Assembly (NCBI RefSeq): GCF_900115825.1
Contig: NZ_FOXW01000002.1
Span: 1-51,794 of the forward strand
Direction of reading: 5' to 3'
DNA: 51,794 nt
Source of the DNA: Desemzia incerta
Lineage (GTDB): Bacteria; Bacillota; Bacilli; Lactobacillales; Carnobacteriaceae
Made by a program: the position numbers and the translations under genes. This document shows, piece by piece, positions 1 through 9,504 of this stretch. Positions within the stretch are counted from its first letter, which is position 1; the number at the start of each line of letters is the position of its first letter. Under the pieces are notes generated by a model. It searched no databases. It was not told the origin of the DNA and saw nothing but the letters and a program-made list of their open reading frames with translations.

Positions 1-245
1 CCTGCATTGAAGTATTCTCGAACAATTGTCTCTTTAATTTCTTTACTGTACTGATTGTTTCGAGCTGTGGTTTGTATTCCCGAAAGGCCATGCTCTTGAT
101 ATCTAAGGACTTTTTGACCGAAGGCCGAATCCGTTAACGATAATCCATGCTCTTTACTTAACTCTTTAAAACTTACACCTTCTTCAAGATATAACAGAAT
201 ATATCTCTCAAGCTCATCAATAGTATGTTTGCGGTTAGAACGCAT
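1..245 (-). CDS. IS3-family transposase OrfA-like protein, N-terminal 81 residues (partial)
   Basis: This is the first reading frame of an IS3-type (IS150-like) transposase, which binds the element ends through a helix-turn-helix. The visible part starts MRSNRKHTIDELERYI and continues through a hydrophobic helix, a KELSKEHGL turn region and a second basic helix, the usual OrfA pattern. The start ATG at 245 has a purine-rich AGGGGG eight bases upstream. The gene is cut by the window edge, so no catalytic DDE residues are visible. That Shine-Dalgarno sequence lies in one arm of a hairpin (see the repeat at 253-295). Confidence 0.75.
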   Translation of the reverse strand, partial: MRSNRKHTIDELERYILLYLEEGVSFKELSKEHGLSLTDSAFGQKVLRYQEHGLSGIQTTARNNQYSKEIKETIVREYFNA

Positions 246-252
246 AAAAAAT

Positions 253-295
253 CCCCCTAGAGTAGTTTACTTTTTTAAGTGTCTACTTTAGGGGG
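253..295. repeat. Inverted repeat at the IS end, covering the transposase ribosome binding site
   Basis: CCCCCTAGAGTAG (253-265) pairs with CTACTTTAGGGGG (283-295): 13 positions, one of them a G-U/mismatch, with a 17-nt loop. On the transposase strand the AGGGGG Shine-Dalgarno sequence is inside the stem. In several IS families such hairpins block translation of transposase from read-through transcripts; here that role is inferred. Confidence 0.6.
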
Positions 296-301
296 AGCAT
301 A

Positions 302-433
302 TCAAAATACGCGAGCCTTTTATTAAAAATGGTTTTGATTTTATCAGCAATAGCTATTCTTTTATTTTTAGGATTGGGTATTTATGTATTGCTGATGGAT
401 ATTCAACATAATGGTTTTTATTTTATGAAATAA
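302..433 (+). pseudogene. Small membrane-protein remnant next to the IS end
   Basis: An open frame runs out of the IS end without a start and stops at TAA 431-433. It contains an ATG at 329 that would encode 34 residues (MVLILSAIAILLFLGLGIYV, then LLMDIQHNGFYFMK). The residues form one transmembrane helix followed by a short polar tail. No ribosome binding site precedes the ATG. It is best read as the 3' remnant of a membrane-protein gene cut by the insertion element. The family is not recognised, and it may instead be chance. Confidence 0.3.
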
Positions 434-500
434 GAAGAAATACATAGGACATTATTTTTACATAAAGAAACGTGAAGCACTCAAGCTTCCCATAAGGAAA

Positions 501-548
501 GACACTCCCAAAGCTACTGAACAAATTGTTCATAGTTTTGGGAGTGTC
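501..548. terminator. Large hairpin, likely terminator of alaS
   Basis: GACACTCCCAAA (501-512) pairs with TTTGGGAGTGTC (537-548), with further pairing of TGAACAA and TTGTTCA inside. It lies about 60 bases past the alaS stop. The T-tract after the stem is weak on both strands, so it may act as a bidirectional or RNA-stabilising hairpin. Confidence 0.6.
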
Positions 549-606
549 TCTTGTATAGGAGACTTTTTATCTTAGCCTCTCTTATTTGATGCTTAAAACA
601 AACCTG

Positions 607-3261
607 TTAATCGTTGCTTTTTTCTTCTACCCATTCAACAGCTTTAGTCAAAGCATCTTGCAACCCTTCTGGATTCTTTCCACCAGCTTGAGCCATATCA
701 GGACGTCCACCGCCGCCGCCTCCAACAAGAGGTGCGATCGTTTTAATTAAATCTCCGGCTTTCAATCCTTTTTTTACGGTTTCTTCGTCAACAGCCGTCA
801 ATAAGTTTACTTTGCCGTCTGTCACTAATCCTAAGACTAATACGTTTGAAGAATTTTTTTGTTTCCATTGATCCGCTAATTGACGCAACTGATTCATGTC
901 TTGTACGTCTACTTTAGCTGCAATAACTGTCAAACCATTCACTTCTGTTGCTGTATTGAAGATATCAGCAGCTTGGTTGTTTGCCAATTTTGCTTGTAAA
1001 GATTCATTTTCTTTTTTCCATTCTTTGATCTCAGCTTGTAATTGCTCTACTTTTTTGACAACATCTTTTGGTTGTTGTGCTTTTGTCAGAACGGCAGCCG
1101 CTTCTAAATACGTTTGGTTTTCTTTCGTTAAACGATATGCAGCTGAACTGGTAACAGCTTCAATACGACGAACTCCAGCACCAATACCTGATTCAGAAAC
1201 GATTTTAAAGATTCCGATATCGCTGGTATTCGTTACATGAACTCCCCCACACAATTCGATAGAGTAGTCGCCAACATTTACGACACGCACTTCATTGCCG
1301 TATTTCTCGCCAAATAAAGCCATTGCACCCATTTCTTTAGCTGTTTCGATATCTGTTTCAATTGTTTGGACCGGAATAGATGCCCAGATTTTTTCATTGA
1401 CTGCTTGTTCCATTTGGTCTAACTCTTCTTTCGTGATTTGACCAAAGTGAGTGAAGTCGAAACGCAATTGGTTCGGTGCAACTAATGAACCAGCTTGATT
1501 TGCATGCTCTCCTAAAGTATCCTTAAGAGCTTGATGCAGCAAGTGAGTTGCAGTATGGTTGCGTGTAATCATTCGACGTTTTGTCTCGTCAACGACTAGA
1601 TGATACGTATTTCCGACAGCCAAGTCTTTTTCCACTTCTACAGTATGAAGTGATTGTCCTGCTGGTGCTTTTTGAACTGTTGTTACTTTACCTACTACTT
1701 CATCTGAATCGTTCAAAATGACTCCGGTATCCGCAACTTGTCCACCCATTTCAGCATAGAAAGGCGTTTGATCAAAAATCACACGTACTGTTTCTCCTGC
1801 TTTTGCAGTATCCGTTAGAGCCGTTTCACCAGCAATCACCGTTAATTTGCCTGTACTTCTTGTTTTATCGTATCCGATAAATACACTTTCTTCTGTCACT
1901 TCAGCAAATAAACCAGTTTGTACACCCATTGATTTTTCGTCGCTACGAGCCGAACGCGCACGTTCTCTTTGCTCTTCCATAGCCACTTCAAATCCTTTAT
2001 GGTCTACAGCTAATCCTTCTTCTTCAGCATACTCTTCCGTCAATTCTACTGGGAAACCGTATGTGTCATACAAACGGAAAATGTCTTTTCCGGCAATTTC
2101 TTTTTGTCCATTTTCTTTTAACGTCGTCACTAAGTCATTCAAGATGCTCAGTCCGTCATTGATCGTTTCATGGAATCGTTCTTCTTCTGTACGGATTACT
2201 TTAGCAATGAAATCTTGGCTTTCTAATATTTCTGGATAATGGCTCTCCATGATCGTTCCTACAACCGGTACTAATTTGTAGAAGAAAGCTTTATCAATAC
2301 CTAATTTTTTACCGTGCATAACAGCTCTGCGCAATAAACGACGTAAAACATAACCGCGTCCTTCATTTGAAGGCAACGCGCCATCACCAACCGCAAATGT
2401 AACTGTACGGATATGGTCCGCAATTACTTTAAACGAAATGTCTGTTGTCGGATCTTCACCGTATTTCTTCTCTTGGCTCATTTCTTCAACTGTCTTGATG
2501 ATCGGCATAAATAAGTCAGTCTCGAAGTTTGTCGGTGCATCTTGGATGATAGATACGACACGCTCTAGTCCCATACCGGTATCAATATTTTTGTTTGGAA
2601 GCGGTTCATAGGTGTCATCTGGCTTGTGGTTGAATTCAGAGAACACTAAGTTCCAGATTTCCAACCAACGTTCATTTTCTCCACCTGGATAGTTTTCGGG
2701 ATCGTCTTCAGCTAGATTATTGAAGCTCTCTCCACGATCGTAGAAAATCTCAGAGTCCGGACCACTTGGACCAGCTCCAATATCCCAAAAGTTGTCTTCT
2801 ACTTCCACAATATGGTCATCTGCTAAACCAACTTTTTCTTTCCACAATTGTTTTGCTTCTTTATCTTCTGGGTATACTGTTACGTATAATTTTTCTGGAT
2901 CAAGCCCCAACCATTTTTCATCGGTTAAGAACTCCCAAGCCCAAACGATAGCTTCTTCTTTGAAGTAATCTCCAATCGAAAAGTTCCCTAACATTTCAAA
3001 CAACGTATGGTGTCTAGCTGTTTTCCCTACGTTTTCGATATCATTGGTACGAATACTTTTTTGAGAGTTCGTGATCCGTGGATTATCCGGTACTACTGAT
3101 CCATCAAAATACTTTTTCAGTGTTGCTACCCCTGAATTGATCCACAACAATGTAGGGTCATCAATAGGAACTAAAGATGCACTTGGTTCAACTTTGTGCC
3201 CTTTTGATTCAAAAAATGTTAAAAAAAGCGAACGTACTTCACTGCTTGTCAGTTGTTTCAT
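607..3261 (-). CDS. alaS: Alanine--tRNA ligase AlaS
   Basis: AlaS charges tRNA-Ala in the cytoplasm. The 884-residue product has the expected family length and order: class II catalytic core at the N-terminus ([17 protein letters not shown], then GNFSIGDYF), a central tRNA-binding region, the editing domain with HTATHLLH and CGGVHVTNT zinc ligands around residues 570-670, and a C-terminal domain ending in a run of glycines ([15 protein letters not shown]). The reading frame is open for another 62 codons upstream. The start [12 protein letters not shown] at 3261 was chosen because AAGGAG lies directly before it and the extra codons fall in the T-box leader. The gene is monocistronic and controlled by the T-box and promoter upstream. 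Confidence 0.97.
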   Translation of the reverse strand: MKQLTSSEVRSLFLTFFESKGHKVEPSASLVPIDDPTLLWINSGVATLKKYFDGSVVPDNPRITNSQKSIRTNDIENVGKTARHHTLFEMLGNFSIGDYFKEEAIVWAWEFLTDEKWLGLDPEKLYVTVYPEDKEAKQLWKEKVGLADDHIVEVEDNFWDIGAGPSGPDSEIFYDRGESFNNLAEDDPENYPGGENERWLEIWNLVFSEFNHKPDDTYEPLPNKNIDTGMGLERVVSIIQDAPTNFETDLFMPIIKTVEEMSQEKKYGEDPTTDISFKVIADHIRTVTFAVGDGALPSNEGRGYVLRRLLRRAVMHGKKLGIDKAFFYKLVPVVGTIMESHYPEILESQDFIAKVIRTEEERFHETINDGLSILNDLVTTLKENGQKEIAGKDIFRLYDTYGFPVELTEEYAEEEGLAVDHKGFEVAMEEQRERARSARSDEKSMGVQTGLFAEVTEESVFIGYDKTRSTGKLTVIAGETALTDTAKAGETVRVIFDQTPFYAEMGGQVADTGVILNDSDEVVGKVTTVQKAPAGQSLHTVEVEKDLAVGNTYHLVVDETKRRMITRNHTATHLLHQALKDTLGEHANQAGSLVAPNQLRFDFTHFGQITKEELDQMEQAVNEKIWASIPVQTIETDIETAKEMGAMALFGEKYGNEVRVVNVGDYSIELCGGVHVTNTSDIGIFKIVSESGIGAGVRRIEAVTSSAAYRLTKENQTYLEAAAVLTKAQQPKDVVKKVEQLQAEIKEWKKENESLQAKLANNQAADIFNTATEVNGLTVIAAKVDVQDMNQLRQLADQWKQKNSSNVLVLGLVTDGKVNLLTAVDEETVKKGLKAGDLIKTIAPLVGGGGGGRPDMAQAGGKNPEGLQDALTKAVEWVEEKSND

Positions 3262-3304
3262 TTTTTCTACTCCTTCAGTAAATGGTTTATACACGATTTT
3301 GAGA

Positions 3305-3540
3305 TAAAAAAAAAGCCCAACCTCCATTGTCAAACAAGGACGACGCATCGCGGTACCACCTTGTTTGCAATGAATGGATCCGACCAATTCATTACCTCTT
3401 ATAGTCTCGATAACGGGAGAACCGACAATATTTCTACTGTGTTTCAAAAGGGAGCGTCAGATTTTGCCTGCTGGTCTTCTTTCAGCCTGGAAAGACCTTT
3501 CTGTAAGTCAAGTTAAAAATCCACATGTCCTTTTGCTAAC
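3305..3540 (-). promoter_or_regulatory. T-box riboswitch (tRNA-Ala) upstream of alaS
   Basis: The minus strand carries the T-box core GGTGGTACCGCG at 3349-3360. CAAACAAGG next to it can pair with CCTTGTTTG, and a T-run follows at 3306-3314, forming the terminator that competes with the antiterminator. A GCA triplet (Ala) at 3465-3467, followed by A and by AATCT that can pair back to GGATT, is a plausible specifier codon. Uncharged tRNA-Ala is expected to stabilise the antiterminator and switch alaS on. The core and terminator are seen directly; the specifier assignment is inference. Confidence 0.9.
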
Positions 3541-3546
3541 GTTAAA

Positions 3547-3575
3547 AGTATAGATAATTTATCGACAAAAGTCAA
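3547..3575 (-). promoter_or_regulatory. Sigma-A promoter of the alaS leader
   Basis: TTGACT (3570-3575) and TATACT (3547-3552) are 17 bases apart on the minus strand, just upstream of the T-box leader. Confidence 0.8.
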
Positions 3576-3597
3576 TATATCCTCTTACAAATAAATT

Positions 3598-3630
3598 AGA
3601 TCTCAGCAATATCGAAATTTGCTGAGATCT
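3598..3630. terminator. Terminator after the YczE-like gene
   Basis: AGATCTCAGCAA (3598-3609) and TTGCTGAGATCT (3619-3630) form a perfect 12-bp stem with a 9-nt loop, followed on the minus strand by a T-rich stretch. It separates this gene from the alaS promoter. Confidence 0.8.
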
Positions 3631-3646
3631 ATTCTGATCGATTAAC

Positions 3647-4282
3647 TTATTGAGCGGATGTTTGGAATTTTTCCATGGTTGGTTTCGTGATTTTTTTCGA
3701 GAAGAATGAAATCAGTGGACCAGCAAAAAATCCTGTGATAAATGTCGAAATCCCAACAGGTCCTCCAACGAGTAAAGCGATGACTACGATGATAAGATCT
3801 TGTGCTATCCGAACAGGCGTATATTTCCATCCCGTTCTGTCAACAACAAGCGGTGCTATGGCATCATAAGGCGAAACCCCTAACTCTGCATCCATATAAA
3901 CAGCTACACCAAAAGTGAAAACTAATATAGCTGCAATAGTGATGAGGATTCGGATGATAAAACTCATTTCTTCCACCACAAAGAAATTATCAAATAGCGA
4001 TTTAAAAAAGTCAACTTGGTACCCTACTAATACCATATTGAAAACTGTTCCCCATCCAATCAATGAACGTTTCATAAAAAAGACGATCGCTAAAATAATC
4101 AAGTTCACGACTAGTTGGTAATTCCCTAAACTAAACCCTAATAAAGCCGATGCTCCTCTGTTCATTGCCGTAAAGGGATCAAGTCCCATATCCATCGATT
4201 CACTCAAAGCAGCACCAAAACTAATAAATGTGATTCCTAAAATGGATGCTAATGCGCGCAAAATAAAATTTTTCCAATTCAT
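3647..4282 (-). CDS. YczE/YyaS/YitT-type integral membrane protein
   Basis: A 211-residue, strongly hydrophobic protein with about five membrane segments. It resembles the YczE/YyaS/YitT group, with the pattern GLDPFTAMNRGAS in the first half and an equivalent ELGVSPYDAIAP in the second, which suggests two related halves. The biochemical function of the family is not established; some members are encoded near transport or regulatory genes. An ATG at 4300 exists but has no ribosome binding site. GGAGG lies between it and the second ATG (4282), so translation more likely starts at MNWKNFIL. It follows zwf on the same strand and is probably co-transcribed with it. Confidence 0.75.
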   Translation of the reverse strand: MNWKNFILRALASILGITFISFGAALSESMDMGLDPFTAMNRGASALLGFSLGNYQLVVNLIILAIVFFMKRSLIGWGTVFNMVLVGYQVDFFKSLFDNFFVVEEMSFIIRILITIAAILVFTFGVAVYMDAELGVSPYDAIAPLVVDRTGWKYTPVRIAQDLIIVVIALLVGGPVGISTFITGFFAGPLISFFSKKITKPTMEKFQTSAQ

Positions 4283-4339
4283 AGATTTATTGTCCTCCAT
4301 ATCTGTTCTTTTTACTATTGTTGTATGGCTTGTTCTTCA

Positions 4340-5794
4340 TCAGATACGTTTGACCCATTCATGATGATTCTTAGTTAGTAAATCTTCTGCTTCAATAGGA
4401 CCAAATGTATTAGCTCTATAATTTGGAAAATCAGGTCTATCCATTTCTTCCCATGCTGCAGCAATACTATCTGTGATGCGCCACTGTTCTTTTATTTCAG
4501 TATACGTTGTAAAGTAAGTGCGATCACCTGCCAAAGCATCGTGAATCATATTCTCATACGGATCCGCTACATATTGTTCCCCAAAAGTCTCTTTATCCGG
4601 CCCAATAAAAGTAGTGATAGGTTCATAAGCATTATTCGGCATCTTTTGGTTCAGAACTAAAGAGATTCCGTAAGCAGGTTTCGCCATAAAAGACATACGA
4701 GAGGCTACATCTGAAGTCACTGCATCGGTAGATTTCAGCATCACATCGATGGCGATGTAATCCTCTATCAAAGCTTTTCCCGTTCTCACGTAAAATGGAA
4801 CACCTTGCCAGCGTGGCGCATCAACCGTCAATTCTGCAGCAATGTAAGTATCTGTATCACTATCGCTGTCTACATGATCTTCTCCACGATAACTATTGTA
4901 TTTGCCCTCACTGTCTGCTTTATACTGACCACGAACCACTTTTTGTTCCACTTGTTCTTTGGTAAACGTTGGCACGTTTTTCAGCACATTCAATTTTTCC
5001 TCATGAATTGCATTCGCGGTCAATTCGCTCGGTAATTCCATAGCTACAATAGACAAAATTTGGAGCAAATGATTTTGGAACATGTCATATAAAGCTCCAT
5101 TCTCTTCATAAAAACTTCCTCGTGTACCAATAGATAAATTCTCCGGGAGAGAAATTTGGACGTTTTCGATAAACTGATTGTTCCAGATTCCTTCTATTAA
5201 AGGATTGAAAAAACGTGAAGCTAAAACGTTTTGGATAAAGTCCATCCCTGGAAAATGATCCATAAAGTAAATATCTTCTTGATCAAATTCTTTTAAAAGC
5301 AGCTTGTGGTACTCTTCAGCAGTTTCTAAACTATCTCCAAATGGTTTTTCAACTATGACTCGATGGTTTCCGCTCAGCTCGGTAATGTGTGCTTTTTGGA
5401 GGTTGGTTGTCGTTTCGTCGTAGAGTTCAGGAGCAATAGAATAATAATAAATGTATTCTTCAGGAGTCTCGAATTCTTTTGCAGTCAGTTCCATTTTCTC
5501 ACGTAATTTTTCTAAGTCTTCCAATTTAATATTGTCGGTCGTTTGGTAACGACAATGATTGAAAAATTCTTCCTCAAACTTTTCAAAATTCGTTCCATTC
5601 TCAACAGACGTGCGTGCAAATTCTTGAAACTCTTCGTCCGTCATCTCTTTACGAGACGCCCCTACTAAAGCAAAGTTCTCAGACAACTTTCCTCGTTGAT
5701 ACAATTGATGCAGTGCAGGCAATAACATGCGGCTGCTTAAGTCTCCAGTGGCACCGAATAATACGATCAACCCACCGATTGGTTTTTTAGACAT
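4340..5794 (-). CDS. zwf: Glucose-6-phosphate dehydrogenase, divergent
   Basis: G6PD oxidises glucose-6-phosphate to 6-phosphogluconolactone and yields NADPH for the pentose phosphate pathway. The 484-residue length fits the family. Seen: nucleotide-binding GATGDLSSR (14-22), RVIVEKPFG (145-153), GALYDMFQNHLLQ with the conserved His of the catalytic region, and PFYVRTGKAL. The signature usually written RIDHYLGKE is FMDHFPGMD here: Asp179 and His180 are kept, but the substrate-contacting Lys is Met184. The Lys expected after GDLA is also missing. Substrate or cofactor use may therefore differ. The start has AAGGAG four bases upstream. The membrane gene follows about 40-60 bases downstream. Confidence 0.88.
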   Translation of the reverse strand: MSKKPIGGLIVLFGATGDLSSRMLLPALHQLYQRGKLSENFALVGASRKEMTDEEFQEFARTSVENGTNFEKFEEEFFNHCRYQTTDNIKLEDLEKLREKMELTAKEFETPEEYIYYYSIAPELYDETTTNLQKAHITELSGNHRVIVEKPFGDSLETAEEYHKLLLKEFDQEDIYFMDHFPGMDFIQNVLASRFFNPLIEGIWNNQFIENVQISLPENLSIGTRGSFYEENGALYDMFQNHLLQILSIVAMELPSELTANAIHEEKLNVLKNVPTFTKEQVEQKVVRGQYKADSEGKYNSYRGEDHVDSDSDTDTYIAAELTVDAPRWQGVPFYVRTGKALIEDYIAIDVMLKSTDAVTSDVASRMSFMAKPAYGISLVLNQKMPNNAYEPITTFIGPDKETFGEQYVADPYENMIHDALAGDRTYFTTYTEIKEQWRITDSIAAAWEEMDRPDFPNYRANTFGPIEAEDLLTKNHHEWVKRI

Positions 5795-5917
5795 ATCTCC
5801 TTCACCCTTTCAAATAAATACTTCTATCGAATAAATACATCTTTACCATATCATGAATCAGGTGTTTTACGATGTATTCTGCTCTTAAGTGCAATTTCTT
5901 TTTACCCTTATTTCCGT

Positions 5918-5923
5918 TATAAT
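5918..5923 (+). promoter_or_regulatory. Possible -10 box of the lipid kinase gene
   Basis: A perfect TATAAT lies 54 bases before the start codon. No good -35 hexamer is visible at the usual distance, so the call is weak. Confidence 0.35.
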
Positions 5924-5976
5924 AGGCAGTATCTATAACATTTTATAAAACATTTTTTGATAAACAGAGGGAATTT

Positions 5977-6933
5977 ATGACAACTATTAATGAGTATCAC
6001 CTCCTTGTCAATCCGAATTCAGGATCAGGCAAAGGAATAAAAATTGCCCATAAAGCAAAAAAACATTTTGAAAAACAAGGCAAAAAAGCACATCTGTACG
6101 AAAGCCAATACCAAGGTCACCTCACCAACATCATTTTGACCCTTGCTCCGACATTAACTGAGGCTGAACATCGAGATGAGCTGATCGTGGTTATCGGGGG
6201 CGACGGGACTATCAGCGAAGCAGTAAATGCATTAGGCGATCAATATGCTTCCATTCCATTAGCCTTCATCCCATCGGGTTCCGGGAATGACTTTTCTCGA
6301 GGAATTTCGTTTTCTCGAAACCCCAAAAAAGCTCTTGAGCAAATTTTAAACGCCTCTAAACCCAAGCAGATCGATGTCATTGTATATACAAACAACCAGA
6401 CCGGTGAAAAAAAATACGCTGTGAATAATGTTGGGCTTGGGCTAGATGCTTCCATCATTAAACAAGTGAATCAATCTACTTCAAAAGTAGTTTTAAACAA
6501 ACTCGGTTTCCATTCTCTAGTCTATCTTTCTGCAGTGCTCTCTCATTTCATCCGCCAAAAACCATTTCCTTTAAAAGTATCAGCTAACGGAAAAATGGAG
6601 TCATTTCAGCGAGCTTTTCTAGTAACTGTAAACAATCACCCTTATTTTGGAAGCGGCATTAAGATTTCTCCGAAAGCTAGTGCTTTCAGCGGCGAATTGG
6701 ACTTGATCGTTTTAGAACGCGTTTCAGGCATGACTTTTCTTACATTATTTCTTCTTGTTTTTACCACTGGCAAACATCTGGAAGATGAAGACGTACACTA
6801 CTACCACAGTGAAGAATTACGTTTGACTGCCCTTTCTCCTGTTGAAGGACAAAAAGACGGAGAAGAAATTGGATTTGAACCATTTGACATGACTTTAACG
6901 ACAACCAAAAGACTGTTTTGGTTTGAATCATGA
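5977..6933 (+). CDS. Diacylglycerol/lipid kinase of the DagK-YegS-BmrU family
   Basis: These soluble or membrane-associated enzymes use ATP to phosphorylate diacylglycerol or related lipids, recycling lipid into phosphatidate. The 318-residue protein shows the DAGK catalytic domain: LLVNPNSGSGKG near the N-terminus, the ATP-site motif VVIGGDGTISEAVNAL (around 70-85) and the substrate-region motif FIPSGSGNDFSRGI (around 98-111). The C-terminal half matches the YegS-like lipid-binding lobe (GSGIKISPKASAFSGELDL). GAGGGA precedes the ATG. It is convergent with recD2, and a shared terminator lies between them. Which paralogue (DgkB-like or BmrU-like) cannot be decided from the sequence. Confidence 0.88.
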   Translation: MTTINEYHLLVNPNSGSGKGIKIAHKAKKHFEKQGKKAHLYESQYQGHLTNIILTLAPTLTEAEHRDELIVVIGGDGTISEAVNALGDQYASIPLAFIPSGSGNDFSRGISFSRNPKKALEQILNASKPKQIDVIVYTNNQTGEKKYAVNNVGLGLDASIIKQVNQSTSKVVLNKLGFHSLVYLSAVLSHFIRQKPFPLKVSANGKMESFQRAFLVTVNNHPYFGSGIKISPKASAFSGELDLIVLERVSGMTFLTLFLLVFTTGKHLEDEDVHYYHSEELRLTALSPVEGQKDGEEIGFEPFDMTLTTTKRLFWFES

Positions 6934-6935
6934 CA

Positions 6936-6974
6936 AAAAGACTTGCCCATTTTTTTATGGGACAAGTCTTTTTT
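6936..6974. terminator. Bidirectional terminator between lipid kinase and recD2
   Basis: AAAAGACTTG-CCCAT and ATGGGACAAGTCTTTT form a long stem with one bulge and T-runs on both strands. The recD2 stop codon lies at the edge of the stem. Confidence 0.85.
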
Positions 6975-9471
6975 ATTGATAAGGTGTTACGCCTTCCATT
7001 CCGATCATTGGATCGACTTCTTCATTATTCACTTTTGATATAGTCAATTTATATTCTTTTGGCAATCCATTTTGAGGGGATTCGTTTTCTTGATCCATCG
7101 ATAGTTGTACAGGTTGGTCTGTAACAGATGAAACAGGTTCTTTTGATTCTGGTACAACGGTGATTTTTGTTGCATTCTCATCCGTTGGGGATTTTATACT
7201 CTCTTCTTCACCCATTATCCGCTCTTTCAGCGTTGTTAAACGATCAGCAGAGGACTTCATCACACTTTCGTGAAAGGCTTGCGGCTCACCACATAAAATC
7301 AACAATTCGCTGGCTCTGGTGATCGCAGTATACGTTAGATCTCGTCTCAACATTCGGTGATAGTTTTTCACCATCGGCAAGATGACCATTTTAAACTCGC
7401 TTCCTTGCGATTTATGGATCGAGCAACAGTAAGCCAACGTAATTTTATTCCATTCGCTCCGTTTATACGTTACTTCATTCGCATCAAAGCGAATCACGAT
7501 CTCGTCTACTTTGTCTTCTGTTTCTTTTGCGTAAGTGATCCCGACGATTTCACCCATATCTCCATTGAACACATTCATTTCCGGATAGTTGACCAGCTGC
7601 AACACTTTATCTCCTATACGATAAACTTTGTTGTTGAAACTGACTTCTTTTCGGCGACCCGTATCATTCGGATTAAAAATGTCTTGCAGCATTTTGTTCA
7701 AGGCATCGATTCCTGCAGGACCTCGATACATCGGCGCTAACACTTGGATGTCTTGAGCAGTAAACCCTTTAGCTTTTGCTTTGGTGACAACTTGGCGAAT
7801 GACTTCTTCAATTTGGAACGTTGAACAATTGAAAAACGAGCGGTCTCTTTGTGGTTTGAGAAAATCAGCTGGCAGTTCACCGTTTTTTATGCTGTGCGCT
7901 AAAGTGATGATTGAAGAACCGTCACCTTGTCGATAAATTTCATTAAGTTCCATGCTCGGAACTTTTTGACTGGCCAGTAAATCGTGCAGCACTTGACCAG
8001 GTCCAACTGATGGCAGCTGGTCTTTATCTCCTACGAGTAAAACCTGCATGCCGCTTGGAACAGCCCTCAATAATTGATTCGCCAGCCAAGTATCGACCAT
8101 CGACATTTCATCAACGATCAGTAATCCACCGGACAACTCTTTTTCAGCTTGTTCTCCAGCTTGGTTTTCACTTCCATTCAATCCCAACAAACGATGGATC
8201 GTGCTGCTGGGAAGACCGGTCGATTCATTCATCTTTTTAGCCGCTCTTCCTGTTGGAGCTGCCAGCAAAATCGGAAAAGGTTTCTCTTCTGTATAATCTT
8301 CAACATCTAAAGACAAACCGTTCAATTCAGCGTATAAGGTAACAATACCATTCAACACGGTTGTTTTCCCAGTTCCTGGTCCACCTGTCAATATGAAAAT
8401 AGGCGATTGGACCGCTTTTTTGATCGCTTCTTTTTGAGACTTTCCATACTGAATATTGAATGTTTTTTCGACTATTTTGATTTCTTTGTCAATGTCTTGA
8501 CTGTATTTTATTTTAGAAGAATTTTCCAGCATATGATGAATCGAAGCCGTGATTCCCCATTCAGCGGCATATAATGATCTGATGTACAACTTCCCATTGT
8601 CTTCGATCAACTTGTTTTCATCGATCAAATGAACTATTTCATCCGCGACGCTTTCTGGTTCAATTAAAAAGGAACGGCTAGACTCTAATACTTCAATCGT
8701 TTTGGTCAATAATTGTTCTGCATACGTATACGTATCTCCATTCGATAAACACAGCTCATTCAGTGAAAATAAAATCGCTGCTTTGATACGCATGGGAGAA
8801 TCCGCTTTGATTCCTATTTGTTCCGCTATGGCATCAGCTTTTTTGAACCCGACATGCTCAATATCTTCTAACAACTGATATGGGTTTTCCTGGATGATCT
8901 CTAATGTTTTCTCTTGGTACGTTTGATAAATACTATAAGCCAACTGACTACCGAATCCATATTGATTCAATCCGATAATGATTTTTTCCATTCCGTTGCT
9001 TTGTTGGATCACTTCTACGATCGTGTCTCGTTTCTTTTGATTCAATTGCGGAATCTGTACCAACACATCAGGATCAGCGTTGATACGATCAATGGCTTCT
9101 TCTCCCAAGGCGTCTACAATGGCTTCCGCTGTTTTCTCTCCGATTCCCGGAAATTTATCTCCCGACAAATAATGAATCAGCCCTTCAATCGAAGTCGGTT
9201 TTTCTTGATGGTAACGAGTAGAAGTAAATTGCATCCCAAATTTCGGATGATCTACTAACTTGCCATAAAAACGGTACACTTCTTCTTCTTGGATCTGACC
9301 AAAACTTCCTGTAACAACGATTTCTTGTTCTTTATAGTCGCAATTGGTTTCGGTAATTTGAACTAACAGAACTTTATAAAAGTTCGAGGGGTTTTGGTAA
9401 AATACAGCTTTAATCCCTCCAACGATATATGGTTCTGCAGATGCATCAAATAATTCTTCTTGAATATCCAA
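6973..9471 (-). CDS. recD2: ATP-dependent RecD2-type DNA helicase
   Basis: RecD2 is a superfamily 1B 5'-3' helicase found in bacteria without RecBCD and is linked to replication-fork and recombination repair. The 832-residue protein has an N-terminal region with a helix-hairpin-helix (FPGIGEKTAEAIVDAL), Walker A GGPGTGKTT near residue 365, Walker B LLIVDEMSMVD, the GDKDQLPSVGPGQ motif and the C-terminal helicase motif CCSIHKSQGSEF. A tail of about 90 charged residues follows the helicase core. The start is TTG at 9471, supported by GGTGGAG five bases upstream; no ATG fits. The TPR gene lies 33 bases upstream on the same strand and is probably co-transcribed. Confidence 0.95.
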   Translation of the reverse strand: MDIQEELFDASAEPYIVGGIKAVFYQNPSNFYKVLLVQITETNCDYKEQEIVVTGSFGQIQEEEVYRFYGKLVDHPKFGMQFTSTRYHQEKPTSIEGLIHYLSGDKFPGIGEKTAEAIVDALGEEAIDRINADPDVLVQIPQLNQKKRDTIVEVIQQSNGMEKIIIGLNQYGFGSQLAYSIYQTYQEKTLEIIQENPYQLLEDIEHVGFKKADAIAEQIGIKADSPMRIKAAILFSLNELCLSNGDTYTYAEQLLTKTIEVLESSRSFLIEPESVADEIVHLIDENKLIEDNGKLYIRSLYAAEWGITASIHHMLENSSKIKYSQDIDKEIKIVEKTFNIQYGKSQKEAIKKAVQSPIFILTGGPGTGKTTVLNGIVTLYAELNGLSLDVEDYTEEKPFPILLAAPTGRAAKKMNESTGLPSSTIHRLLGLNGSENQAGEQAEKELSGGLLIVDEMSMVDTWLANQLLRAVPSGMQVLLVGDKDQLPSVGPGQVLHDLLASQKVPSMELNEIYRQGDGSSIITLAHSIKNGELPADFLKPQRDRSFFNCSTFQIEEVIRQVVTKAKAKGFTAQDIQVLAPMYRGPAGIDALNKMLQDIFNPNDTGRRKEVSFNNKVYRIGDKVLQLVNYPEMNVFNGDMGEIVGITYAKETEDKVDEIVIRFDANEVTYKRSEWNKITLAYCCSIHKSQGSEFKMVILPMVKNYHRMLRRDLTYTAITRASELLILCGEPQAFHESVMKSSADRLTTLKERIMGEEESIKSPTDENATKITVVPESKEPVSSVTDQPVQLSMDQENESPQNGLPKEYKLTISKVNNEEVDPMIGMEGVTPYQ

Positions 9472-9504
9472 ACTAACTCCACCCTTTTCTGCCTTGTGCT
9501 TGAT

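Larger units (their letters stand above)
1..300 (-). mobile_element. IS3-family element, one end only (truncated by window edge)
   Basis: The window opens inside an insertion sequence. Its end near 300 carries a terminal sequence of the type TGCTCCCCCTAAAGTAGACA (on the minus strand), followed inward by the first transposase reading frame. The other end and the second frame (integrase domain) lie outside the window, so the exact family member and the target duplication cannot be read. Family assignment rests on the OrfA-like helix-turn-helix protein and the end sequence. Confidence 0.75.

Noticed and set aside
1847-2239. Plus-strand open frame inside alaS, and the many similar antisense frames
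   Set aside because: They overlap well-supported genes, lack ribosome sites and show no family motifs.
607-3447. AlaS with a 62-residue N-terminal extension
   Set aside because: The extension is the T-box leader read as protein; the known AlaS start with a good ribosome site lies at 3261.
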